From positions 1 to 7,587 of the forward strand of contig JAFPPJ010000035.1 in assembly GCA_017410745.1 (NCBI GenBank): a stretch of 7,587 nucleotides of DNA, read 5' to 3'. The notes beneath the pieces are model-generated. The model ran no database searches, was not told where the DNA came from, and worked only from the letters and a program-made list of their open reading frames with translations. Shown here piece by piece: positions 1-5,242 of this stretch. The DNA is from Oscillospiraceae bacterium. Its GTDB lineage: Bacteria; Bacillota; Clostridia; Oscillospirales; Ruminococcaceae. Each line of letters begins with the position of its first letter. Within the stretch, counting starts at the first letter, position 1. A program made the translations under genes and the position numbers.

Positions 1-729
1 GAGATCCTCATAATGGTAGTTGGGATGGGATCTGCCGTGCTTGTCCACATAGCCTCTGAGTATGGCATGGGTGAGCGGGTTGCCCTTGCTGTGAGCCTCC
101 CATCCTCTGTAGAGGAAGGTGTGCTCGGACTGTGCTGCGATGATGGAATTGAGCATAACGGAATAGTCGCCGCCTGTGGGGTTCTTCATTCCGACAGGCA
201 CCATAAGTCCGGATGCAGTGAGCCTGTGCTGCTGGTTCTCAACGGAGCGTGCGCCTATCGCCACATAGGAAAGTATATCCGAAAGGTACCGGTGGTTCTC
301 GGGATAGAGCATCTCATCCGCGGAAACGAGCCCTGTCTCCGCAAGGGAGCGTGTGTGGAGCTTGCGTATCGCGATGATGCCCTCGAGCATATCCTCGCCC
401 TTGGTGGGGTCGGGCTGATGCACCATGCCCTTATAGCCCTGGCCTGTGGTGCGGGGCTTATTGGTATAGATGCGGGGTATGAGTATGAGCTTGTCCTTCA
501 CCTTGTCCTGCATCTTCGCAAGACGGTGGATATACTCCATCACCGCATCCTCACGGTCTGCGCTGCACGGGCCTATAACAAGTATCATCTTGTCGGACTT
601 GCCTGTGAATACGTCCTTTATCTCGGCATCCTTCAATGCCTTTGCCTTCTTCATATCCTCGGAGATGGGGAACTGTGCCTTGATCTCCTGCGGGATAGGC
701 AGCTTGCGGATAAAATCCATGTTCATCAT
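1..729 (-). CDS. aroF: Class I DAHP synthase (3-deoxy-7-phosphoheptulonate synthase), 5' part of gene
   Basis: This enzyme condenses phosphoenolpyruvate with erythrose 4-phosphate, the first step of the shikimate pathway to aromatic amino acids, in the cytosol. The 243 residues in the window show the AroF/AroG-type landmarks: IGPCS at 52-56 (its Cys is a metal ligand in the family), KPRTTGQGYKG at 91-101, IGARSVENQQHR at 158-169, VPVGMKN at 177-183 and GNPLTHAILRG at 216-226. Family members are about 340-350 residues, so roughly the last 100, with the remaining metal ligands, lie beyond the left edge. The start is the ATG at 727-729, with AGGGTG at 736-741 six bases upstream; ATGs at 726 and 720 are alternatives. 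The reading frame is open back to a TAG at 805-807, near the predicted transcription start. The gene has its own consensus promoter and is probably transcribed alone. The family is sure; the paralogue letter and the effector are not. Confidence 0.93.
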   Translation of the reverse strand, partial: MMNMDFIRKLPIPQEIKAQFPISEDMKKAKALKDAEIKDVFTGKSDKMILVIGPCSADREDAVMEYIHRLAKMQDKVKDKLILIPRIYTNKPRTTGQGYKGMVHQPDPTKGEDMLEGIIAIRKLHTRSLAETGLVSADEMLYPENHRYLSDILSYVAIGARSVENQQHRLTASGLMVPVGMKNPTGGDYSVMLNSIIAAQSEHTFLYRGWEAHSKGNPLTHAILRGYVDKHGRSHPNYHYEDL

Positions 730-760
730 AAAGATCACCCTGTCTGAAGTCACTATACCC

Positions 761-776
761 CCGTGTCTGTACACGG
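761..776 (-). promoter_or_regulatory. Small hairpin in the aroF leader
   Basis: CCGTGT (761-766) and ACACGG (771-776) form a perfect 6-bp stem with a 4-base loop in the roughly 78-nt untranslated leader. No U-tract follows, so it is not an intrinsic terminator. It sits about 20 nt before the ribosome binding site. I see no leader peptide or aromatic-codon run that would suggest classical attenuation. Any function is speculative. Confidence 0.3.
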
Positions 777-778
777 CG

Positions 779-809
779 GTGCTAAAGTTTAAAGTTTTAA
801 TGTGCTAAA
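779..809 (-). repeat. Direct repeat TTTAGCAC at the aroF transcription start
   Basis: The octamer GTGCTAAA (TTTAGCAC on the coding strand) occurs at 802-809 and again at 779-786, 23 bp apart start to start, about two helical turns. The upstream copy covers the predicted transcription start near 807. Between them lies an AT-rich ACTTTAAACTTTA-like stretch. The placement fits a repressor operator, but no known binding motif is recognised. Confidence 0.3.
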
Positions 810-813
810 ATGC

Positions 814-842
814 ATTATACCATAAAAGTATATGATTGTCAA
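814..842 (-). promoter_or_regulatory. Consensus sigma-A promoter of aroF
   Basis: On the minus strand the sequence gives TTGACA (842 to 837), a 17-bp spacer, and TATAAT (819 to 814), matching the housekeeping consensus at all twelve positions. A TG one base upstream of the -10 (TGGTATAAT) adds an extended -10. The predicted start is near 807, giving a leader of about 78 nt. The -35 lies only 36 bp beyond the stop codon of the upstream AI-2E gene, and I see no terminator between them. Confidence 0.85.
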
Positions 843-878
843 TGTCATAATTTACAATTGCAGATGGTTTCACACGGC

Positions 879-2192
879 TTACTTCGTTTCTTTTGTCTCC
901 TGCTTCTGCTCGCCCTCGTCGGAGTCGTCCTCCTTATCGCCCGAATGGCGGAAGCGGTTGACTATCTCTGCCACAAGGTCGCGTTTATCCTCCTTGTCGG
1001 GTATGACCGCACCGTCGGCGTAATAATCGTTGGTATCGGGGGAAAGCCCTCTCTGCTTGAGCACGGACTCAACTATATCCTTCACCACGTCGTAGAGCAC
1101 GGCGAAGAAGGGCACGCCCAGCACCATGCCCGGGAATTTGAACATACCGCCGCCCACGAAGATGGCGAACATTACCCAGAAGGGAGACAGACCCGTGGAA
1201 TCGCCGAGTATGCGGGGGCCGAGGATATTTCCGTCGAACTGCTGCAAAAGCACCACCATCACCACGAATATGAGCGCCTGGCGGGGCTCTGTGATGAGCA
1301 GGAGCAGACCTGCGGGAACTGCGCCGATGATAGGCCCGAAGAAGGGTATGATATTGGTCACGCCTATTATAACGCTGACGAGCAGCGCATAGTCAAGGCG
1401 AAGCAGCTTCATGCAGACAAAGCACAGCACGCCGATTATTGCGGAGTCGAGTATCTTGCCGGAAAGGAAGTTGACCACGGAGCGGTTCATGCGGTCGAGC
1501 AGCGAGAAGAGGTGATCTCTCGGTGCTGCGGGGAGTATGGCGGTGGCGAGCTTCCTGCCCTGCGCCTGGAACTTCTCCTTGTCAAGGAGGAAGTAGATAG
1601 ACACGATGAAGCCTATGATGAAGTTGCCTATGCCGCCTATGACGCCGGTAGCGCCGTCCTTTAGGCGGACGCCCCATTCCGATATATTGGGGCCTATATT
1701 ATTGAGCAGGCTCATGATGGACATACGCATCTGGTCGAACTGGCCGTTGGCGTAGGAGGCTATCTCGGGGTACTGCTCGAGCGCCTTGTTTATCCAGTTA
1801 TAGATATTCTGCAGGTACAGGTTCATATTGTCGAGTATGCCCTGCACGCTGTCGAGCAGCTGAGGCACGATAATGGCTATCATGCCCGCTATGACGCCGA
1901 GGCCGAACAGCACCGATATCATAGTGGCGATGGTGCGGCACAGCCGCGGGTGATCCTTCTTCTTGTCGAGGAGCTTGTGGGCGAGGCCTTCAATGCGCAC
2001 CATGATGGGGTTTAGCAGATAGGCTATGACAAAGCCCCAGAGTATGGCGGATATGGCCTTGAAGAACTTGCTGAGCACGCCGATGATGGCGGGCATCTTA
2101 TATGCCACGGTCACGATGATCAGGCACAGGACGAATGTGACGACCACATAGGCCGACACTGTTGTGTATTTACTGTTCCATCTTATCTTCAT
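879..2192 (-). CDS. AI-2E family membrane protein (PF01594-type transporter)
   Basis: A 437-residue integral membrane protein of the AI-2E (YdiK/PerM/TqsA-like) family. Members have been linked to export of autoinducer-2 or to ion/proton antiport; the substrate cannot be told from sequence. Hydrophobic segments lie near residues 14-32, 45-60, 90-110, 185-203, 250-265, 268-300, 305-316 and 335-370. The family signature TNIIPFFGPIIGAVP is at 279-293, followed by QQFDGNILGPRILGDSTGLSP (about 317-337), both typical of the C-terminal half. The long amphipathic region 111-180 is the usual soluble insertion. After residue 380 a hydrophilic, acidic tail rich in D, E and K runs to the end. The start is the ATG at 2190-2192, with AAGGAT at 2199-2204 six bases away; the frame stays open about 35 codons further but would then cover the promoter. 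Length is within the family's range. It has its own promoter and no partner gene. Confidence 0.9.
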   Translation of the reverse strand: MKIRWNSKYTTVSAYVVVTFVLCLIIVTVAYKMPAIIGVLSKFFKAISAILWGFVIAYLLNPIMVRIEGLAHKLLDKKKDHPRLCRTIATMISVLFGLGVIAGMIAIIVPQLLDSVQGILDNMNLYLQNIYNWINKALEQYPEIASYANGQFDQMRMSIMSLLNNIGPNISEWGVRLKDGATGVIGGIGNFIIGFIVSIYFLLDKEKFQAQGRKLATAILPAAPRDHLFSLLDRMNRSVVNFLSGKILDSAIIGVLCFVCMKLLRLDYALLVSVIIGVTNIIPFFGPIIGAVPAGLLLLITEPRQALIFVVMVVLLQQFDGNILGPRILGDSTGLSPFWVMFAIFVGGGMFKFPGMVLGVPFFAVLYDVVKDIVESVLKQRGLSPDTNDYYADGAVIPDKEDKRDLVAEIVNRFRHSGDKEDDSDEGEQKQETKETK

Positions 2193-2237
2193 AATAATAT
2201 CCTTATAAGTTTCATTTGGACAAATGCATACTATATT

Positions 2238-2266
2238 ATTATAGCACCAACTTATAGTTTTGTCAA
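2238..2266 (-). promoter_or_regulatory. Consensus sigma-A promoter of the AI-2E family gene
   Basis: The minus strand reads TTGACA (2266 to 2261), a 17-bp spacer and TATAAT (2243 to 2238), again an exact twelve-position match, with TG before the -10 (TGCTATAAT). The predicted start near 2231 gives a leader of about 39 nt. This promoter falls inside the artefactually long version of the reading frame, which supports the ATG at 2192 as the real start. Confidence 0.85.
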
Positions 2267-2272
2267 GGTCAC

Positions 2273-2285
2273 CGGGCAAAGCCCG
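2273..2285. other. Short GC hairpin upstream of the AI-2E promoter
   Basis: CGGGC (2273-2277) and GCCCG (2281-2285) pair with an AAA/TTT loop just upstream of the -35 element. There is no T-tract on either side, so terminator function is doubtful. It may belong to the hairpin-rich intergenic block to its right. Confidence 0.3.
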
Positions 2286-2312
2286 CACGGTACGCATTTT
2301 AGCGGGAACGGA

Positions 2313-2340
2313 GTACTATCCCCGGAACTCCGGTTAGTAC
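2313..2340. other. Two-part stem-loop in the intergenic gap
   Basis: GTACTA (2313-2318) pairs with TAGTAC (2335-2340), and inside it CCGG (2322-2325) pairs with CCGG (2330-2333) around an AACT loop, leaving a 3x1 internal loop. The stem lies between the AI-2E promoter and the large inverted-repeat element. No function is known. Confidence 0.4.
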
Positions 2341-2362
2341 GGGATGGCTTGATAGGCGTGAT

Positions 2363-2539
2363 AGGGTATAGGCTCTGGGGTATAGGGATCGAGAGAGCAA
2401 CACATCCGCAGGTGTTCTCTCACATCTGAAGTGTACCCTATCGGGCGTTTTGGGGCAAACGGGGGTTTGGGGGCACAGCCCCCATTAAGAATGTGCTGCA
2501 AAGCAGCACTCCTTCCCTATACCCCAGACCCTATACCCT
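2363..2539. repeat. 177-bp element closed by 25-bp inverted repeats, with internal hairpins
   Basis: The left arm (2363-2387) and right arm (2515-2539) are reverse complements at 24 of 25 positions. Each arm is built from two copies of a CCCTATACCC-like decamer separated by a few bases. The 127 bp inside fold into three consecutive hairpins: GAGAG-c-AACAC/GTGTTCTCTC (2393-2421), TGGGGGC/GCCCCCA with an ACA loop (2468-2484) and GTGCTGC/GCAGCAC with an AAA loop (2493-2509). There is no convincing reading frame. It lies between two minus-strand genes. The architecture resembles a non-autonomous mobile repeat (MITE-like) or a structured non-coding RNA; the sequence alone does not decide. The decamer recurs at 7408-7417, which favours a dispersed repeat. 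Confidence 0.65.
2443..2473 (+). other. Putative G-quadruplex motif
   Basis: Four G-tracts (2443-2445, 2452-2455, 2461-2465, 2469-2473) are separated by loops of 6, 5 and 3 bases, meeting the G3+N1-7 quadruplex pattern on the plus strand. Neighbouring genes are transcribed on the minus strand, so their RNA would be C-rich here and any quadruplex would form in DNA or in plus-strand RNA. The last G-tract also forms the hairpin 2468-2484, so the two folds would compete. Confidence 0.45.
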
Positions 2540-2540
2540 C

Positions 2541-2556
2541 TACCCTTTTAAGGGTA
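2541..2556. other. TACCCT/AGGGTA short inverted repeat beside the element
   Basis: TACCCT (2541-2546) and AGGGTA (2551-2556) flank a TTTA loop just outside the right arm of the large inverted repeat. The left half continues the CCCTATACCCT-like decamer series, so this may be an edge of the same element. After it, up to about 2610, I see only AT-rich sequence without a recognisable signal. Confidence 0.3.
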
Positions 2557-2614
2557 TTCGATTGCACGGGAGGCTGAGACAATTAATGATTACTGCTTAA
2601 TATACACAAAGATT

Positions 2615-2638
2615 GCCCCCGCCTTTAGGGGCAGGGGC
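2615..2638 (-). terminator. Probable intrinsic terminator of the zinc-ribbon gene
   Basis: On the minus strand, about 30 bases after the stop codon, GCCCCTGCC pairs with GGCGGGGGC in a 9-bp stem that includes one U-G wobble, around a 6-base CCTAAA loop. It is followed by AATCTTTGTG, a short and imperfect U-rich stretch. Stem strength and position fit a Rho-independent terminator, but the weak T-run makes partial read-through likely. Confidence 0.5.
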
Positions 2639-2668
2639 AGTGGTTCGTGCTGTCTTTGTGAGGTTGTC

Positions 2669-3115
2669 TTATTCGTCGGTGCCGTCCTCGTCAACAACGA
2701 TGTTGATCTCGGGCTCGGTCTCCTCCTCGGCGGGTGCCTCTTCAACGGGAGGCTCGGGTCTCTCGGCCTTGGTGCCGCACTTGCCGCAGAAGTCATACTC
2801 GAGGGGGATGTCAGCGCCGCAGTTGGGGCATACATATACGCCCTTGATAGCTCTGATCTGATCCTCGAGGGACTTGATCTCCTCGATCTTGATGGTAGCC
2901 TCGGAAATGAGAGCTGCGAGCGACTCGGAGGGAGCATCCTTGCTCTCCTCGTAGTAAGCCTTGCCTATTTCGGTGTAGATTATGTCAAGAGCCTTCTTCT
3001 CGGTACCTACCTTGTAAAGGAGCTTGACCTCATCGCTCTTAGCCTTTGCCTTGTCACCCACATTCTTGCCTGTGGAAGTAAGAGCCTCGGAAAGTCTGTC
3101 AAAAAATTCACTCAT
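2669..3115 (-). CDS. Small zinc-ribbon protein with helical N-terminus and acidic tail
   Basis: A 148-residue soluble protein without signal peptide or membrane segment. Residues 1-92 are predicted helical and charged, with coiled-coil character in two blocks (about 5-60 and 68-92). A zinc ribbon follows, with CPNCG at 96-100 and CGKCG at 110-114, so C96, C99, C110 and C113 would bind one zinc ion. The remainder (117-148) is a Pro/Glu/Asp-rich disordered tail. Proteins of this layout are common in Clostridia and are annotated only as zinc-ribbon domain proteins; I do not recognise a specific function. The start is the ATG at 3113-3115, with AAAGGAGG at 3124-3131 eight bases upstream; the longer in-frame version would overlap the promoter. 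It has its own promoter and a probable terminator, so it is likely monocistronic. Real gene: near certain; role: unknown. Confidence 0.85.
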   Translation of the reverse strand: MSEFFDRLSEALTSTGKNVGDKAKAKSDEVKLLYKVGTEKKALDIIYTEIGKAYYEESKDAPSESLAALISEATIKIEEIKSLEDQIRAIKGVYVCPNCGADIPLEYDFCGKCGTKAERPEPPVEEAPAEEETEPEINIVVDEDGTDE

Positions 3116-3152
3116 TGTAGAGTCCTCCTTTAATTCGTGTTTAAGTTTCATC

Positions 3153-3173
3153 GGCCGTGTCCGTTCCCCGGCC
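3153..3173 (-). other. GGCCG/CGGCC inverted repeat in the zinc-ribbon gene leader
   Basis: GGCCG (3153-3157) and CGGCC (3169-3173) can pair around an 11-base loop within the roughly 62-nt leader of the zinc-ribbon gene, near the 5' end of the transcript. A 5' stabilising stem is possible. It does not cover the ribosome binding site. Confidence 0.25.
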
Positions 3174-3183
3174 TTGTGAGTAC

Positions 3184-3212
3184 AGTATATCTCACAGGAG
3201 GACAAATGTCAA
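3184..3212 (-). promoter_or_regulatory. Sigma-A promoter of the zinc-ribbon gene
   Basis: The minus strand reads TTGACA (3212 to 3207), a 17-bp spacer and TATACT (3189 to 3184), one mismatch from consensus overall. The predicted start is near 3177. The gap to its right (3213-3315) is AT-rich, with a loose CAGATTA/TAATCTG inverted repeat (3234-3267) but no T-tract placed to terminate the chemotaxis transcript. Confidence 0.75.
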
Positions 3213-3315
3213 TATTTTACGGTGTTTTTTCATCAGATTATGATTTTTCTAATCTCATTTTAATCTGTCTTATATACATTAATACACAGTATGCATATCA
3301 AACGGCGCAGCTGCG

Positions 3316-5034
3316 TCAACTGCCCTTCTTATCGCTGAAGCGGAAGCGGTTCAGCATATTGTTGAGCATATTGAACTGGCCGGAAAGCTCCTCGGATACC
3401 GCCGCATTCTGCTCTGCGGTGCGCGAGTTGTCTGCGATGCGGCTGTTTATCGTGGTCATGCCGCCGCTTATGGAGGATACGGCTGCGGACTGCTCGTCTG
3501 CGGACTTCGCTATCTTCTCCACTATATCGGTGGCATTGCCTACCATTTCGGTAACGCCCGCAAGGGTCTGCTCGGTCTCCTTGGCAAGATGCGAGCCGTT
3601 CTGCACGGAGCGCAGGGAATTGACGATGAGCTCCCTTGTCTGGGTGGCAGCCTCGGAGGACTTCATCGCAAGGCTCCTGACCTCATCGGCAACGACTGCG
3701 AAGCCCCTGCCCGCTTCCCCTGCCCTTGCAGCCTCTACTGCCGCATTGAGCGCGAGTATATTGGTCTGGAACGCTATATCGTCTATGACATCTATGATAG
3801 TCTCTATCTCGGAGGATGTGTGCTCTATGTCGCTTATCGCATCCATCATCAGCTTCATGTTGGTGCTGCTCTTTGCGGCGTACTCGTCCGCCCTGATGGT
3901 CATATCCCGTGCGTGGGATGCCTCACGGGCATTGTCGGCGATCCTTGCGCTCACGTCCTCGATGTTCTGTGCGAGGACATTGGCAGCCTCTGCCGCTTCA
4001 TTGGCATTGCGCGAAAGGGATGCGGTACCGCCCGATACGCTGACGGAGCAGTCATTGACCGAAAGCGCCGCCTTCTGCACCTCGCCGAAGGTGTCGGAGA
4101 GGGATGCGGTTATCTTCTCAAGCGCCGTTCTTATGTTTATGAAGTCGCCCGCATAGTCCGCCTCGGGGCGCACGGTAAGGTCGCCTGCGGCTATGGCGGA
4201 GAGTATGCGCTGTATATCCGTGATGTACGACTGCAGCGAGAGAGTGGTGGACTCGAGGGATGTGAGCAGCGTCATAGTCTCATCGCTGCGCATATTCTTC
4301 GGAGTGGGCGACATAAGATCGCCCTCCGCCAGCTTTTCGAGCCGCTCGGATGCGGCAGATATGGGCGCTGCTATCTTCCATGCGATGAATATCGCACATA
4401 CCGTGGCAAGGGCTACTGCCGTAAGGCCTACCAGGGGCACGACTATCATTGCGGTGGTGAAGCTCGAAAGCACGTTCTCATAGGGGAACAGCATCATAAC
4501 GAAGAGGGTGTCGTAGTTCTCTATTGCCGACCATCCTGCATAGTAGCGCTTGCCGTCGATGGTGATGACCTTCTGCTCGTCCTTGTGGAAATCCTCGAGA
4601 GTGAGCATATCTCCCGGTGCTACGCGGTGATTGACGGCTGCCACGAATTCACCGAGCTCGGCATAGCGGCTGTCGGTCTGGCCTATATCGTCAAGATCCA
4701 TGCCCTTCTGTATGAGCGGTGAATCCGTCTCGGTCACAACGCTGCCCGTCCTTGTGAAGACAAAGCCGATGGCCTCGTAGGAATTCACATCGCAGAAGTC
4801 GGTGAACAGCGAGTCAAGGAAGCCCGCATTCTCGTATATATCTGCATTTGACACCGCCGACGCATAGGACATGGAGAGCAGTCTTATCTCATCGGTGGTG
4901 GACTCGGTTATCTGTGAATAGAGTATGAGCTGGTTCACGACTGTGGTGACTAATGCCGTGAGCAGCGTGGCGATAGATGACAGGCGTATTACCCTCGCAA
5001 CGATGGTAGTCTTCGGCTTGAGCTGTTTTTTCAT
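3316..5034 (-). CDS. Methyl-accepting chemotaxis protein with extracytoplasmic sensor domain
   Basis: A 572-residue transmembrane chemoreceptor that would pass ligand binding to a CheA/CheW array controlling the flagellar motor or another output. A first membrane helix is at about 15-40, an extracytoplasmic Cache-like sensor at about 41-190 (YYAGWSAIENYDTLFVMM near 164-181 is typical), and a second membrane helix at about 196-219. A HAMP domain follows at 220-270, and a second HAMP-like stretch (about 271-315) contains AAGDLTVRPEADYAGDF. The coiled-coil signalling domain is 330-560, and its conserved tip IDDIAFQTNILALNAAVEAA lies at about 417-436, continuing to ADEVRSLA. There is no C-terminal CheR-tethering pentapeptide. 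The start is the ATG at 5032-5034, with AAGGAGG at 5044-5050 nine bases upstream. It is a single-gene unit with no che or flagellar gene alongside. The ligand is unknown. Confidence 0.93.
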   Translation of the reverse strand: MKKQLKPKTTIVARVIRLSSIATLLTALVTTVVNQLILYSQITESTTDEIRLLSMSYASAVSNADIYENAGFLDSLFTDFCDVNSYEAIGFVFTRTGSVVTETDSPLIQKGMDLDDIGQTDSRYAELGEFVAAVNHRVAPGDMLTLEDFHKDEQKVITIDGKRYYAGWSAIENYDTLFVMMLFPYENVLSSFTTAMIVVPLVGLTAVALATVCAIFIAWKIAAPISAASERLEKLAEGDLMSPTPKNMRSDETMTLLTSLESTTLSLQSYITDIQRILSAIAAGDLTVRPEADYAGDFINIRTALEKITASLSDTFGEVQKAALSVNDCSVSVSGGTASLSRNANEAAEAANVLAQNIEDVSARIADNAREASHARDMTIRADEYAAKSSTNMKLMMDAISDIEHTSSEIETIIDVIDDIAFQTNILALNAAVEAARAGEAGRGFAVVADEVRSLAMKSSEAATQTRELIVNSLRSVQNGSHLAKETEQTLAGVTEMVGNATDIVEKIAKSADEQSAAVSSISGGMTTINSRIADNSRTAEQNAAVSEELSGQFNMLNNMLNRFRFSDKKGS

Positions 5035-5073
5035 GGTAACACGCCTCCTTTTCGGGATAGTTATACATATATT

Positions 5074-5082
5074 AGTATAGCA
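5074..5082 (-). promoter_or_regulatory. Extended -10 promoter of the chemotaxis gene
   Basis: On the minus strand TGC (5082 to 5080) immediately precedes TATACT (5079 to 5074), a good extended -10. No acceptable -35 sits 16-18 bp upstream (the hexamer there is ACATAC), which suggests reliance on the extended -10 or on an activator. The predicted start is near 5067. I see no sigma-D (flagellar) type promoter. Confidence 0.55.
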
Positions 5083-5126
5083 CATTTTATTCAAGCGTAT
5101 GTTAACAATATGTGAATTATCAACCG

Positions 5127-5150
5127 AGTTGTCAGTGGACACTGACAACT
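5127..5150. promoter_or_regulatory. Perfect 11-2-11 palindrome in the divergent intergenic region
   Basis: AGTTGTCAGTG (5127-5137) and CACTGACAACT (5140-5150) are exact reverse complements around a GA centre. The site lies about 60-83 bp upstream of the predicted chemotaxis gene start and 55-78 bp upstream of the predicted cysteine desulfurase start, with its edge 19 bp from the latter's -35. This is a typical place for a dimeric regulator acting on one or both divergent promoters. There is no adjacent T-tract, so a terminator is unlikely. I do not recognise the motif. Confidence 0.6.
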
Positions 5151-5169
5151 GAAATTTATACTTTTTCTC

Positions 5170-5198
5170 TTGAATTTGTCTTCCGTATATGTTATAAT
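5170..5198 (+). promoter_or_regulatory. Sigma-A promoter of the cysteine desulfurase cluster
   Basis: TTGAAT (5170-5175), a 17-bp spacer and TATAAT (5193-5198) form a strong promoter with two mismatches in the -35. The predicted start is near 5205. The 35-40 nt leader contains a TTTGA (5214-5218)/TCAAA (5226-5230) inverted repeat centred near GATATATC, just before the ribosome binding site, which could be a second operator. Confidence 0.8.
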
Positions 5199-5242
5199 AA
5201 ATAGGTTATATACTTTGACGATATATCAAACGGGGTGTTATG

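Noticed and set aside
13..747. Long open frame on the plus strand opposite aroF (244 codons)
   Set aside because: It is the antisense shadow of aroF, whose minus-strand product has clear DAHP synthase motifs. The plus-strand product has no recognisable domain.
810..1664. Plus-strand open frame of 284 codons with His/Glu-rich stretches
   Set aside because: It lies opposite the AI-2E family gene, and its His/Glu-rich composition follows from antisense reading of that gene.
879..2192. Calling the AI-2E family protein a quorum-sensing AI-2 exporter
   Set aside because: The family name comes from a few members; others act as ion or proton antiporters. No luxS or lsr gene is near, so the substrate is left open.
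2363..2539. 6S RNA, SRP RNA or tRNA within the hairpin-rich element
   Set aside because: The overall rod-like fold resembles 6S RNA, but I see no clear central bubble, promoter or terminator. No SRP GGAA-tetraloop domain and no tRNA T-loop consensus are present; GTATTCGATTGC near 2554-2565 is not a T-loop.
2363..2539. CRISPR array or retron
   Set aside because: There are two inverted arms, not regularly spaced direct repeats with unique spacers, and no cas or reverse transcriptase gene is in the window.
3234..3267. CAGATTA/TAATCTG inverted repeat as terminator of the chemotaxis gene
   Set aside because: The stem is AT-rich with a long loop, and in the direction of that transcript it is followed by A-rich, not T-rich, sequence.
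3137..4722. Plus-strand open frames opposite the chemotaxis gene
   Set aside because: Both are shadows of the chemoreceptor, whose signalling domain is unmistakable on the minus strand.
5127..5150. Palindrome as an intrinsic terminator
   Set aside because: Neither side has an adjacent T-tract, and it lies between divergent genes where no transcript should end.
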